NCBI GenBank assembly: GCA_946402905.1
Contig: CAMIYC010000006.1
Coordinates: 53,158-117,157, forward strand
Direction of reading: 5' to 3'
Origin: an uncultured Prevotellaceae bacterium
GTDB lineage: Bacteria > Bacteroidota > Bacteroidia > Bacteroidales > Bacteroidaceae
DNA length: 64,000 nt
The notes below the pieces were generated by a model that searched no databases, had not been told where the DNA came from, and was given only the letters and a program-made list of their open reading frames with translations. Of this stretch, positions 8,236 through 16,321 are shown piece after piece (the stretch's first letter is position 1; each line of letters opens with the position of its first letter). The position numbers and the translations under genes were made by a program.

Positions 8236-9432
8236 ATGGAAAAAAGGAAGAAAATCTTATTAGTAAATATGATAAATGAAGATGTATTTAATACATTTTC
8301 AGGAGGGGGATTAAGGAGCAACTTGTTTATCAGGGCACTTTCAGAGATAGGAGATGTGGATGTTATCTGCTTTAGTAAAAATGATTTAGTCTCAAACATT
8401 CCTCATTGTAACGTTGTTTTTTCCCAAACGATATGGGACAACAGAACTTATAGTGATGTAATTCGCGCTCTTTTATGCATGACAATCCGCCCATCTGATC
8501 CCTATACTTATTATAATCTCAACAAGCAGAAAGCATCAATCGTAGACAGTTTCGTGAATAAAACGAACTATGACTATATCGCTTGCAGGTATGTACAAAC
8601 AGCCATCATTTGTGGCTTGTTAAAATACAAGGACAAACTTATTATTGACGCTGACGACAACCAAGCCGTAGTTAGGAAATTTGAAGCTATTAAGGCCAAT
8701 TCAATCTTAATCAAATGGAAGCGGCAATATGAATCGGCCAGGATAGGAAGGATGTTGAAGAAACTGCTTTCGAATACTTTTTGCTCATTCTGCTCCAACC
8801 CTTTGGAACTTCCTTCTCCCAAAACGACATTCCTGCACAATACAACAGTTCTAAATGTACCAGTTTCAAGTCTTTCTGAGAATATCACTCCACGTATTCT
8901 TTTTATTGGATACTTGCGATATTTCCCCAACAAACAAGGCATCACTCATTTTGTAGAATCTATCTTTCCACATATTAAAGCCGCTGTCCATTCGGCAGAA
9001 CTACGAATCGTTGGTAACGGAGAACCTGAATTTTTAGATTATCTCAATGAGAAAGAAGGTGTAGAGGCTGTTGGAAGGGTTGATGATTTGGTTTCGGAGT
9101 ATCGAAACGCAGCTGTGGTTGTCATACCTATTTACTATGGTTCTGGTACAAGTGTAAAGTTTATTGAGGCATTACTTATGAACCGTCCCATCGTTTCAAC
9201 TCCTGTTGGAGCAAGAGGATACAGTGAAATTTGCAATGACGGAGAAGATTACATGCTGGCAAGCAATGATGAAGAATTCTGCGCCAAGACCATAGACCTT
9301 CTTTCCTCCCCATCGAAATCGAGAGAGATGGCAAAAAGAGGTTATGAAAAAGGAAAGAAATATTTTTCTCAAGAGAAATTTGTGGAAATTGTAAAAAATA
9401 CAATTTTAAGTTCTCAACAATCCGTACAATAA
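8236..9432 (+). CDS. Glycosyltransferase family 4
   Basis: GT-B enzyme of 398 residues. It starts 'MEKRKKILLVNMINEDVFNT', with the GGGLRS loop of the acceptor half. The donor half contains 'ILFIGYLRYFPNKQGITHFVE', 'LRIVGNGEPEF', 'VEAVGRVDDLVSEY' and 'VVVIPIYYGSGTSVKFIEALLMNRPIVSTPVGARGY', a GT4 nucleotide-sugar site. I use ATG 8236 because earlier in-frame starts are TTG and lack similarity. The gene is AT-rich and its GC content changes sharply at the next gene. Confidence 0.88.
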   Translation: MEKRKKILLVNMINEDVFNTFSGGGLRSNLFIRALSEIGDVDVICFSKNDLVSNIPHCNVVFSQTIWDNRTYSDVIRALLCMTIRPSDPYTYYNLNKQKASIVDSFVNKTNYDYIACRYVQTAIICGLLKYKDKLIIDADDNQAVVRKFEAIKANSILIKWKRQYESARIGRMLKKLLSNTFCSFCSNPLELPSPKTTFLHNTTVLNVPVSSLSENITPRILFIGYLRYFPNKQGITHFVESIFPHIKAAVHSAELRIVGNGEPEFLDYLNEKEGVEAVGRVDDLVSEYRNAAVVVIPIYYGSGTSVKFIEALLMNRPIVSTPVGARGYSEICNDGEDYMLASNDEEFCAKTIDLLSSPSKSREMAKRGYEKGKKYFSQEKFVEIVKNTILSSQQSVQ

Positions 9433-9501
9433 GCAATGCTCGATTATCCTACATGGAGGTAGGCAGAAAAAAGCAGGAAAACGAAGTAAATATTCATCAT
9501 T

Positions 9502-10761
9502 TTGGAAAAGAAGCGGATATTCATAGCGATACAATATTTAGAGATAGGAGGGGCGGAGCAGTCGCTCATCGGGATGCTGCACGCCCTGGACTATGACAAA
9601 TATGATGTGGACTTGTTCGTCTACCGGCATCATGGGGAGTTGATGAATAGCATTCCAAAGACGGTCAGGCTGCTGCCAGAGATTTCTTCCTATGCCGCCC
9701 TCACCAAGCCCATCAAGGAGATAATGCGGCATGGACATGTATGTGTGGCCATGGGACGGATGCTTGCCAAATGGCGGTCGAAAAGATTCATCAAAAGATC
9801 TCATGCCAAGGAGAGTATCGCCATATTTCAATATGTAGCGGACTATGTGACCCCGATTCTGCCTTCTCTGAAGAGATATGGGGAGTATGACCTGGCCATC
9901 AGTTACCTGATACCACATAACATTGTGAGAGACAAAGTATTGGCCAGGAAGAAATGGGCTTGGATACATACCGACTATTCGTTTGTGGAAATCGACAATG
10001 TGGATGAACTGCCTGCGTGGTCGGCTTACGACAGGATAGCGGCTGTGTCGGAAGATGTGGCTAAAGCATTCATAGAGAAATTCCCTGAACTGAAAGAGAA
10101 GGTCTTCGTCTTTGAGAACATCTTGTCGGAGAATGAGGTGAGAGAAAGGGCTTCGTATGCAGTGGAGGGAGATGACCTTTCGCTCATAAAGGACTTTGAG
10201 GGCATCCGTCTGTGCTCTGTGGGGCGTTTTTCTTATCCGAAGGCTTTTGACCGGGCTGTGGAAATCTGCAAGTTGCTGACAAAGATGGGGGTGAAGCTGC
10301 GCTGGTATCTCATCGGTTATGGTGGTGAAGAGGAGAAAATAAGACAGGCGATCAGGACACATGGGATGGAGGAGCATTTCATCATCTTAGGCAAGAAGGT
10401 GAACCCATATCCTTATATCAATGCGTGTGATGTGTATGTGCAGCCTTCGAGATATGAGGGCAAGGCGGTGACGGTGAGGGAGGCTCAGATACTCTGCAAG
10501 CCTGTAGTTATCACGGAATATGCTACGGCGCACAGTCAGGTGGCTCATGGAGTGGACGGTGTGATCGTACCCAACGATGTGGAGGGGGCAGCACAGGGGA
10601 TATTTGAATTGATCAAGGATAGCGGCTTGCGAGAAAGGATCATCAGTTATCTGGAGGGTCATCACTATGGCAATGAAGGGGAAGTAAGAATCATAGACCA
10701 GGTTTTGGGGATTGCGAAAAAGGGCGAAAATACGAAAAAATGCGAAAACATTGAATGCTGA
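9502..10761 (+). CDS. Glycosyltransferase family 4, TTG start, repeat-derived C-terminus
   Basis: GT-B enzyme of 419 residues: 'IFIAIQYLEIGGAEQSLIGML' at the start, 'LCSVGRFSYPKAFDRAVEI', 'YLIGYGGEEEKIRQAI', 'ILGKKVNPYPYINACDVYVQPS' and 'EGKAVTVREAQILCKPVVIT'. An in-frame stop at 9487 and no ATG before the fold leave TTG 9502 as the likely start. The last residues, GIAKKGENTKKCENIEC, are encoded by a GCGAAAA repeat that begins at 10707, so the original C-terminus has been replaced. It is GC-richer than the preceding gene. The donor half resembles that of the partial gene at the window start. Confidence 0.87.
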   Translation: MEKKRIFIAIQYLEIGGAEQSLIGMLHALDYDKYDVDLFVYRHHGELMNSIPKTVRLLPEISSYAALTKPIKEIMRHGHVCVAMGRMLAKWRSKRFIKRSHAKESIAIFQYVADYVTPILPSLKRYGEYDLAISYLIPHNIVRDKVLARKKWAWIHTDYSFVEIDNVDELPAWSAYDRIAAVSEDVAKAFIEKFPELKEKVFVFENILSENEVRERASYAVEGDDLSLIKDFEGIRLCSVGRFSYPKAFDRAVEICKLLTKMGVKLRWYLIGYGGEEEKIRQAIRTHGMEEHFIILGKKVNPYPYINACDVYVQPSRYEGKAVTVREAQILCKPVVITEYATAHSQVAHGVDGVIVPNDVEGAAQGIFELIKDSGLRERIISYLEGHHYGNEGEVRIIDQVLGIAKKGENTKKCENIEC

Positions 10762-10769
10762 AGCATTCG
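10707..10769 (+). repeat. GCGAAAA-type interspersed repeat, overlapping a gene end
   Basis: GGGGATTGCGAAAAAGGGCG, then ACGAAAAAATGCGAAAAC and the perfect hairpin GAATGC-TGAA-GCATTC at 10753-10768. It encodes the C-terminus and the stop codon of the upstream GT4 gene. Confidence 0.75.
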
Positions 10770-10777
10770 TTTTTTTC

Positions 10778-10882
10778 GATTGCGGAAATCATGCGGAAAA
10801 GCAGAAATGATGCAGAAATGAATGGATGCGCTGCATCCATGGTGATTTCACGCGAATTATCGTGAATTGGTCGTGAATTGGT
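10778..10882 (+). repeat. GCGAAAA-type repeat plus TCGTGAATT units
   Basis: GATTGCGGAAATCATGCGG, then GCAGAAATGATGCAGAAATG and the hairpin TGGATGC-GCT-GCATCCA at 10823-10839. Compared with the preceding copy, the stem has changed from A-T to G-C pairing on both arms. Units of TCGTGAATTGG follow at 10858-10882, as they do after the copy at 4249. Confidence 0.7.
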
Positions 10883-10906
10883 CGTGTATTTCAATAGTGA
10901 AGGTAG

Positions 10907-10970
10907 CAACTTGTCTACTCGTCTACTTGTCAACTTGTCAACTCGTCTACTTGTCAACTCGTCAACTTCA
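10907..10970 (+). repeat. Octamer tandem array (CWACTYGT)8 before a start codon
   Basis: Eight consecutive 8-base units, each CAACTTGT, CTACTCGT, CTACTTGT or CAACTCGT, the last degenerate. The array ends two bases before the ATG at 10973, so it occupies the ribosome-binding region of the acetyltransferase gene. No Shine-Dalgarno sequence is seen. Confidence 0.85.
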
Positions 10971-10972
10971 AA

Positions 10973-11524
10973 ATGTTAAAAGCTGGATTTTTATTCATAT
11001 ATAATATGCTGAGATATGCTGTCAATAAGGTGGTATATCAAGGGAGATATCAGGTGCATCCGCTGCAACGAATCAGTCCGAGTTGTGACATTCAATTGTT
11101 TGGAAAAGGGACGATGGCAATTGGAAGGAATTGCGAAATGGCCAAAGGGTGTGACTTGGAGGTATTGAGCCAGGGGAAGCTGACAATAGGACATCATGTG
11201 TATATGAACAGGTATTGTATGGTGAGCTGTCATGAACGCATCTGCATCGGCGACCATTGTATCTTCGGGCCAGGGGTGAAAATCTATGACAACAACCATC
11301 GATTCTCGGCTGAGCACGGGGTGGAGGAGGGGCTTAACACTTCGCCTGTGGTCATCGGTAACCATTGCTGGATAGCGTCGGATGTGATTATCCTCAGGGG
11401 GGTGAAGATCGGGGACAACTGCCTCATTGGGGCGGGATGTATCATCACGGAGGATATTCCTGCGGGTACGATGGTGAAAGTGGAGCAGAAATTGGAGAAG
11501 AGGCATGTATGTCGCCGAAATTAA
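10973..11524 (+). CDS. Hexapeptide-repeat O-acetyltransferase (left-handed beta-helix)
   Basis: Protein of 183 residues with hexapeptide turns through the middle: 'LTIGHHVYMNRYCMVSC', 'ICIGDHCIFGPGVKIYDNNH', 'VVIGNHCWIASDVIILRGVKIGDNCLIGAGCII'. 'DNNHRFS' holds the usual catalytic histidine of maltose/galactoside-type (LacA/WcaF/NodL) acetyltransferases. These are trimeric and use acetyl-CoA. It probably acetylates a sugar of the exopolysaccharide. The start lies directly behind an octamer array, with no recognisable Shine-Dalgarno sequence. Confidence 0.87.
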   Translation: MLKAGFLFIYNMLRYAVNKVVYQGRYQVHPLQRISPSCDIQLFGKGTMAIGRNCEMAKGCDLEVLSQGKLTIGHHVYMNRYCMVSCHERICIGDHCIFGPGVKIYDNNHRFSAEHGVEEGLNTSPVVIGNHCWIASDVIILRGVKIGDNCLIGAGCIITEDIPAGTMVKVEQKLEKRHVCRRN

Positions 11525-11581
11525 CCGGATGTTTGTGGATGCTAAAACAGGCAGGGAATTGGGGATCTTAATCCACTCATC

Positions 11582-11645
11582 GCATTATAAATGCTGATAT
11601 TCAATGCGGTCGGATTGCAAATCCGACCGAGCTGACCGAGCTGAT
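11582..11645 (+). repeat. Interspersed palindrome with GGTCGGATT/AATCCGACC arms
   Basis: GCATTATAAATGCTGATA followed by the palindrome GGTCGGATTGCAAATCCGACC and GAGCTGA. A matching copy in inverse orientation lies at 63948-64000, where the stem reads GGGCGGATT/AATCCGCCC. The base change is matched on both arms. Confidence 0.65.
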
Positions 11646-11709
11646 TGCGAAAAAGTGCGGAAAAAACGAAAGAATGGGAAAAAAGATGAATGCTGACGCA
11701 TTCAAGGGG
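11643..11709 (+). repeat. GCGAAAA-type interspersed repeat, full copy
   Basis: GATTGCGAAAAAGTGCGGAA, ACGAAAGAATGGGAAAAAAG and the hairpin GAATGC-TGAC-GCATTC at 11688-11703, then AAGGGG. The copy ends just before the AAGGAG ribosome-binding site of the next gene. Confidence 0.7.
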
Positions 11710-11719
11710 AAAGGAGCTA

Positions 11720-12427
11720 ATGATACCGAAAACGATACATTATTGCTGGTTTGGGAGGAATCCACTGCCTGAGTCAGCTAAGAAATGCATAGAGAGCTGG
11801 AGGAAATACTGTCCAGGATATAGCATCAAGGAATGGAACGAGGATAATTTTGATGTGAACATCATCGACTATACCCGTGATGCCTATCGGGCAAAGAAAT
11901 ATGCCTTTGTGAGCGACTATGCCCGGTTTTGGATACTTTATCATGAAGGTGGACTGTATTTTGACACGGATGTAGAGATAATACGGCCCATTGATGATAT
12001 CGTAGCAAGAGGGGCGTTCATGGGATTTGAGTTTGGCAGCAGACAGCTGGAGCCTGCCATCGCTCCAGGATTAGGTATTGGTGTGGAAGCCGGGAACGGT
12101 GTATATAAGGAAATATTGAAACGCTATGAGACGATGTCGTTTTATACGGATGACGGCAAACAGAATGCTTACACCATGATACCGATGATGACACAGATGA
12201 TGCAAAAGAAAGGACTGCGACTCGCAGATGAGGTACAGACGGTGGAAGGTATCACCTTCTATACGAATGATTATTTCAATCCGTTTGACGACGCCACGGG
12301 GAGACTGAACAAAACCCATAACACGAGAAGCATACACTGGTATGCCAAGACCTGGACGGAGGACTCGAAATGGAAAATAGTACTGAAAAGATGGATCAGG
12401 AGGGGCATAGATTTTAATAGAAGATGA
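11720..12427 (+). CDS. Glycosyltransferase family 32 (capsular polysaccharide synthesis, DXD)
   Basis: Protein of 235 residues starting 'MIPKTIHYCWFGRNPLPES', typical of GT32/Gly_transf_sug enzymes. The 'DYARFWILYHEGGLYFDTDVEI' segment carries the DXD metal site. The tail 'NTRSIHWYAKTW' has the conserved H-W pattern. Such enzymes add hexoses to capsule or LPS glycans. ATG 11720 follows AAGGAG at 11711, a good ribosome-binding site; the family starts at this methionine. It overlaps the next gene by four bases (ATGA), so the pair is translationally coupled. Confidence 0.9.
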   Translation: MIPKTIHYCWFGRNPLPESAKKCIESWRKYCPGYSIKEWNEDNFDVNIIDYTRDAYRAKKYAFVSDYARFWILYHEGGLYFDTDVEIIRPIDDIVARGAFMGFEFGSRQLEPAIAPGLGIGVEAGNGVYKEILKRYETMSFYTDDGKQNAYTMIPMMTQMMQKKGLRLADEVQTVEGITFYTNDYFNPFDDATGRLNKTHNTRSIHWYAKTWTEDSKWKIVLKRWIRRGIDFNRR

Positions 12428-13305
12428 AAACTCTGACTATCTTCACTTCCACTTATAACCGGGCAAATACATTACCCCGGACCTATGAAAGCCTGTGCAG
12501 GCAGACTTGTCAGGATTTTGAATGGTTGCTGATAGATGACGGGTCTACTGATGAAACGAGCCAATTGGCTGAGAAGTGGACAAAAGAAGGTACTATCTGT
12601 ATGCGATATGCTTACAAAGAAAACGGTGGTTTGCATACTGGATACAATAGAGCCATAGAACTGGCAAACAGCAAACTGTGTATGTGTGTGGACTCTGATG
12701 ACTGGATGCCAGAGAACGGAGTAGAGATAATCATCTCTTTTTGGGAAAAACATCATAGGAATGACGTGGGAGGAATTGTGGGACTTTGTTTTACGCCAGA
12801 TGAGAAAGCCATCGGTGGTCATTTCTCCCCTAAACTTAAAGCGACAAAATTCATAGACCTGCCTTACAAACATCATCATCACGGGGATGTGAAAATGGTG
12901 CACCGGACAGAACTTCTAAAGAAATTGAAGCCCATGCCGTCGTTTGGAAATGAAAAGTTTTTCAATCCTATCTATTTGTTTCATCAAATAGACATGAACT
13001 ATCCTTTATTGGTCTTAAACAAGAATTTGTGTTATGTGGAATATCAGGAAACTGGGATGACTAACAATATTTTCAAACAATATGAAAACAGTCCACGCAG
13101 TTTCTCTGAACTTCGCAAATTGGTAATGAGTAGGAAAGACGCACCACTGTCGCTGAGATTTCGCTCTGCCATCCACTATGTATCATCACAAATCATGCTT
13201 AGAAACAACAAATGGTTGAAAGAAAGTGCCAATCCATTCCTGACATTATTGGCATCCCCATTCGGTGTGTTGTTGTTCTTTTATATTAAGACGAGAAAAA
13301 AATAA
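12424..13305 (+). CDS. Glycosyltransferase family 2 (paralogue of the gene at 14294)
   Basis: GT-A enzyme of 293 residues: 'LTIFTSTYNRANTLPRTYESL', 'WLLIDDGSTDETSQL', 'GGLHTGYNRAIE' and 'CVDSDDWMPE' (metal site). It shares its whole length with the product at 14294, including 'RTYESLCRQT', 'PSFGNEKF', 'IHYVSSQI' and a hydrophobic C-terminal 'LLASPFGVLLFFYIKTRKK' that may be a membrane anchor. About 25 bases around 12481 (ACCTATGAAAGCCTGTGCAG) are identical in both genes. The pair is probably an old duplication now split by another GT2. Confidence 0.88.
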   Translation: MKTLTIFTSTYNRANTLPRTYESLCRQTCQDFEWLLIDDGSTDETSQLAEKWTKEGTICMRYAYKENGGLHTGYNRAIELANSKLCMCVDSDDWMPENGVEIIISFWEKHHRNDVGGIVGLCFTPDEKAIGGHFSPKLKATKFIDLPYKHHHHGDVKMVHRTELLKKLKPMPSFGNEKFFNPIYLFHQIDMNYPLLVLNKNLCYVEYQETGMTNNIFKQYENSPRSFSELRKLVMSRKDAPLSLRFRSAIHYVSSQIMLRNNKWLKESANPFLTLLASPFGVLLFFYIKTRKK

Positions 13306-13307
13306 TA

Positions 13308-14285
13308 GTGAAAGATATTTCCGTCATCATACCAGTTTTTAACTGTGAGAAATATATAGGACAAGCAATAGATTCGGTCTTATCGCAAAAGGATGTAGAC
13401 ATAGAACTTATTGTTATAAATGATGGTTCAACGGACGGCACTCTGAATGCGTTAAAAAATTATCAATCATCTATCATTTTATATAACATCTCACATGCCG
13501 GTGCTTCGGTCGCCAGGAACTTAGGGATATCAAAAGCGACAGGCAAATATATTATGTTTATGGATGCTGACGATTTTTTATCTGACGTCTTCATCTGTCG
13601 CTCCTGCATCAATCTTATTGAAAATGAAAATTTAGATATGTGTATTTTCTCTTTTCATTATATGAATAATGAAAGGAAAAGACATATTAAGAGCAAACCA
13701 TACAGTAAAAAGTTGACAAATACTTTTGATGCCTCAAAGTTGACGTGCGCAATGGTTGCTGAGGGGCACTTTCCTGCCAGTCCTTGTTTCAGGGTTTTAA
13801 CAAAAGATTTTATCAAATCAAATAACCTTTATTTCAAGGAAAAAATAATATCAGAAGATATTGAATGGTTTATCAGGGTGTTGATGTTTACCAAAAGATA
13901 TGGACTATTGGATCAAGCAGCATATACATACCGGACGGCTCTTCCCAATTCTGTAACGTATTCTATGACTTTCGAAAAATGTGAGTCGTTGCTTCATACT
14001 ATTGAAGTTTCCGCCGATCATATTGGGAAGGCTTCATCTGAAAGTCTTAAGAAGGCCCTTTTTTCATGTATCGCTTATGAATATTGCATTCTTTTGGGGC
14101 ACTATTATCATCTTCCAGACAAAGGCATGATAAAAGACAGAGTATACCATCTATCATGGCTCTTAAAATACGACATGTTTCCACGTATTAAGTATGCGAA
14201 GTGGTTTAATCAAATAGCCGGTATGGAAATACTGTCTTGCTTCTTCGATTTCTATATCAGACATATATCAAAATCGAAGCAATAA
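13308..14285 (+). CDS. Glycosyltransferase family 2, GTG start
   Basis: GT-A enzyme of 325 residues: 'ISVIIPVFNCEKYIGQAIDSVL', 'LIVINDGSTDGTLNAL', 'GASVARNLGISKATGKYIMFMDADDFL' (DXD) and 'IISEDIEWFIRVL' (ED motif). The start is GTG, two bases after the previous stop; no in-frame ATG precedes the fold. It is strongly AT-rich: by direct count 13621-13680 has 11 G/C in 60, against 33 in 60 at 14401-14460 in the next gene. It separates two paralogous GT2 genes, so it looks inserted. Confidence 0.88.
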   Translation: MKDISVIIPVFNCEKYIGQAIDSVLSQKDVDIELIVINDGSTDGTLNALKNYQSSIILYNISHAGASVARNLGISKATGKYIMFMDADDFLSDVFICRSCINLIENENLDMCIFSFHYMNNERKRHIKSKPYSKKLTNTFDASKLTCAMVAEGHFPASPCFRVLTKDFIKSNNLYFKEKIISEDIEWFIRVLMFTKRYGLLDQAAYTYRTALPNSVTYSMTFEKCESLLHTIEVSADHIGKASSESLKKALFSCIAYEYCILLGHYYHLPDKGMIKDRVYHLSWLLKYDMFPRIKYAKWFNQIAGMEILSCFFDFYIRHISKSKQ

Positions 14286-14293
14286 TATCAGGA

Positions 14294-15199
14294 ATGGCAA
14301 AATCACTGACAATATTCACTCCCGCCTATAACCGGGCTCACACCCTCAGCAGGACCTATGAAAGCCTGTGCAGGCAGACGAGCAAAGACTTCGAGTGGCT
14401 GGTGGTGGATGACGGATCGAGCGACCACACCGGAGAACTGGTGAAGAAGTGGATAGATGAGCGGAAAATCGACATCCGCTATATCTACCAGGAGAACCAG
14501 GGTATGCATGGTGCTCACAACACCGCCTACCGAAACATCCATACCGAGCTGAACACCTGCATCGACTCTGATGACTACATGCCGGATGACGCTGTAGAGA
14601 AAATCGTCACTTTCTGGAAGGCAAACGGATCGGACAGATACGCAGGACTGATGGGGCTTGACTACTCGGAGAAAGGCGGGCTGATAGGCAAGCGGTTTCC
14701 TGCTGAGCTGAAGGAGAGCACTCTTTCGGGATACTATCTAAACGGTGGACTGGGGGACAAAAAAGTGGTATACCGCACTGCCGTGACCAATCAATATCCA
14801 GAATATCCCCGGTTTGGCAATGAGAAATACCTAAGTCTGGGTTATAAATATCTGTTAATAGACCAAGACTATACTTTGCTGACGCTCAATGAATGTCTGG
14901 TAATCGTGGACTATCAGCTGGACGGTTCCAGTTTCAGCATGTGGAAGCAGTATTGGAACAATCCAAACGGCTGGATGTTCCTACGAAAGACCCACATGAA
15001 ACTATACCGCCCTTGGAGGATCAAAGTGAAGTCGTGCATACACTATGTGTCTCACTGTATCAGAGCCGGGAGGAAAAAAGAAATTCTTGCCTCGCCGATG
15101 CCTGTCACCACACTGTTAGTCAGTCCGATAGGTGCACTATTATATCTGTATAACAAGCGTCAGGTCTTACGCAACCAAGTGATGCATTTCAAGCAATAG
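14294..15199 (+). CDS. Glycosyltransferase family 2 (paralogue of the gene at 12424)
   Basis: GT-A enzyme of 301 residues: 'LTIFTPAYNRAHTLSRTYESL', 'WLVVDDGSSDHTGELV', 'GMHGAHNTAYRNI' and 'CIDSDDYMPDD' (metal site). The C-terminal region 'TTLLVSPIGALLYLYNKRQ' is hydrophobic. ATG 14294 follows AGGA and starts eight bases after the previous stop. It is much GC-richer than the gene before it. Full-length similarity to the 12424 product shows common descent, but the two have diverged enough to use different acceptors. Confidence 0.88.
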   Translation: MAKSLTIFTPAYNRAHTLSRTYESLCRQTSKDFEWLVVDDGSSDHTGELVKKWIDERKIDIRYIYQENQGMHGAHNTAYRNIHTELNTCIDSDDYMPDDAVEKIVTFWKANGSDRYAGLMGLDYSEKGGLIGKRFPAELKESTLSGYYLNGGLGDKKVVYRTAVTNQYPEYPRFGNEKYLSLGYKYLLIDQDYTLLTLNECLVIVDYQLDGSSFSMWKQYWNNPNGWMFLRKTHMKLYRPWRIKVKSCIHYVSHCIRAGRKKEILASPMPVTTLLVSPIGALLYLYNKRQVLRNQVMHFKQ

Positions 15200-15202
15200 C
15201 CT

Positions 15203-16321
15203 ATGTATCCAATAAGAGTATTGCACATACTGCACTCGATGAACCGCGGAGGAGCGGAAAATGCCATCATGAACTATTACCGGCATATCGACCGGTCAGT
15301 GGTGCAGTTCGACTTCCTGCTGACCGAGCCAGAGAAGTGTCAGTTTGAGGATGAGATACTGGCATTAGGCGGGAGAATTTACCGGATTCCGCTATTGACC
15401 ATGAGTAATCCCCTACCCTATCTGAAAGCCATCAGGAGTTTCTTTAAGTCTCACCCAGAATATCGGATCGTGCATTCTCACACTTCCTCTAAGAGTACTT
15501 TCCCTTTATGGATGGCTCAACGAGCGGGGATTCCTGTAAGAATTGCGCACTCGCACAACACACATTCTGAGAAAGGATTAAACGGAAGAATCAGAGACTG
15601 GCTGAAGATACCACTGAAAAGAGTAGCCAATCACTATCTGGCATGTGGAGAAGAGGCTGCCAAATGGTTGTATGGAGAAAAAGCCTTCCGGGATGGAAGA
15701 ACCTTTATCATACCAAACGTCATTGAATGCAAAAACTTCGCTTTTAACATGGCTGCCAGAATTGCCCAAAGAGCGAACCTGCTTCTATCTGATGACATGA
15801 TTATCATTGGATTTATTGGGAGACTTTACCCTCAAAAGAATCCTCTATTTATTTCAGATATCTTCTACGAATTCCATCAATTATATTCTAAATCAAAGTT
15901 GCTTATTGTAGGGGATGGCCCTTTAAAAGAAGATCTGAAAGGCAAATTGGCCAGTTACGGACTGGCTAATGATACCATATTCACAGGTGTCGTACCAAAC
16001 GTGAGAGACTATGCGCAGTGCATGGATCTTTTTTTGATGCCATCCATTAATGAAGGATTACCCTTATCACTCATAGAGGCGCAAATCTCAGGCTTGGAAA
16101 GTTTTGTTTCTACAGGAATAACCAGAGAGGCAGACAAGACAGGGCTTGTGCACTATCTGCCATTGGACAAAGGGGCAAAATACTGGGCTGAATATATTTT
16201 AAAACATAAAGATTATGATAGGAAGAGCCACCTGCAAGATTTGAAGGATGCCGGATATGACGCTGAGACATCGGCAAAGAAACTGCAAGACTTCTACATC
16301 AAATGTAATGAGAACCTATAA
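15203..16321 (+). CDS. Glycosyltransferase family 4 (EpsF-like)
   Basis: GT-B enzyme of 372 residues beginning 'IRVLHILHSMNRGGAENAIMNYYRHID', the opening of EpsF/CapM-type GT4 proteins. 'VHSHTSSKSTFPLWMAQRAGI' and 'RIAHSHNTHSEKG' are acceptor-side motifs. The donor side has 'IGFIGRLYPQKNP', 'LLIVGDGPLKEDL' and 'INEGLPLSLIEAQISGLESFVS'. It starts three bases after the previous stop and overlaps the next gene by 14 bases, so it belongs to one transcription unit with both. Confidence 0.9.
   Translation: MYPIRVLHILHSMNRGGAENAIMNYYRHIDRSVVQFDFLLTEPEKCQFEDEILALGGRIYRIPLLTMSNPLPYLKAIRSFFKSHPEYRIVHSHTSSKSTFPLWMAQRAGIPVRIAHSHNTHSEKGLNGRIRDWLKIPLKRVANHYLACGEEAAKWLYGEKAFRDGRTFIIPNVIECKNFAFNMAARIAQRANLLLSDDMIIIGFIGRLYPQKNPLFISDIFYEFHQLYSKSKLLIVGDGPLKEDLKGKLASYGLANDTIFTGVVPNVRDYAQCMDLFLMPSINEGLPLSLIEAQISGLESFVSTGITREADKTGLVHYLPLDKGAKYWAEYILKHKDYDRKSHLQDLKDAGYDAETSAKKLQDFYIKCNENL

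Noticed and set aside
9538..10377. Antisense frame of 279 codons opposite a GT4 gene
   Set aside because: The + strand product has all GT4 motifs over this region; the antisense product shows none.
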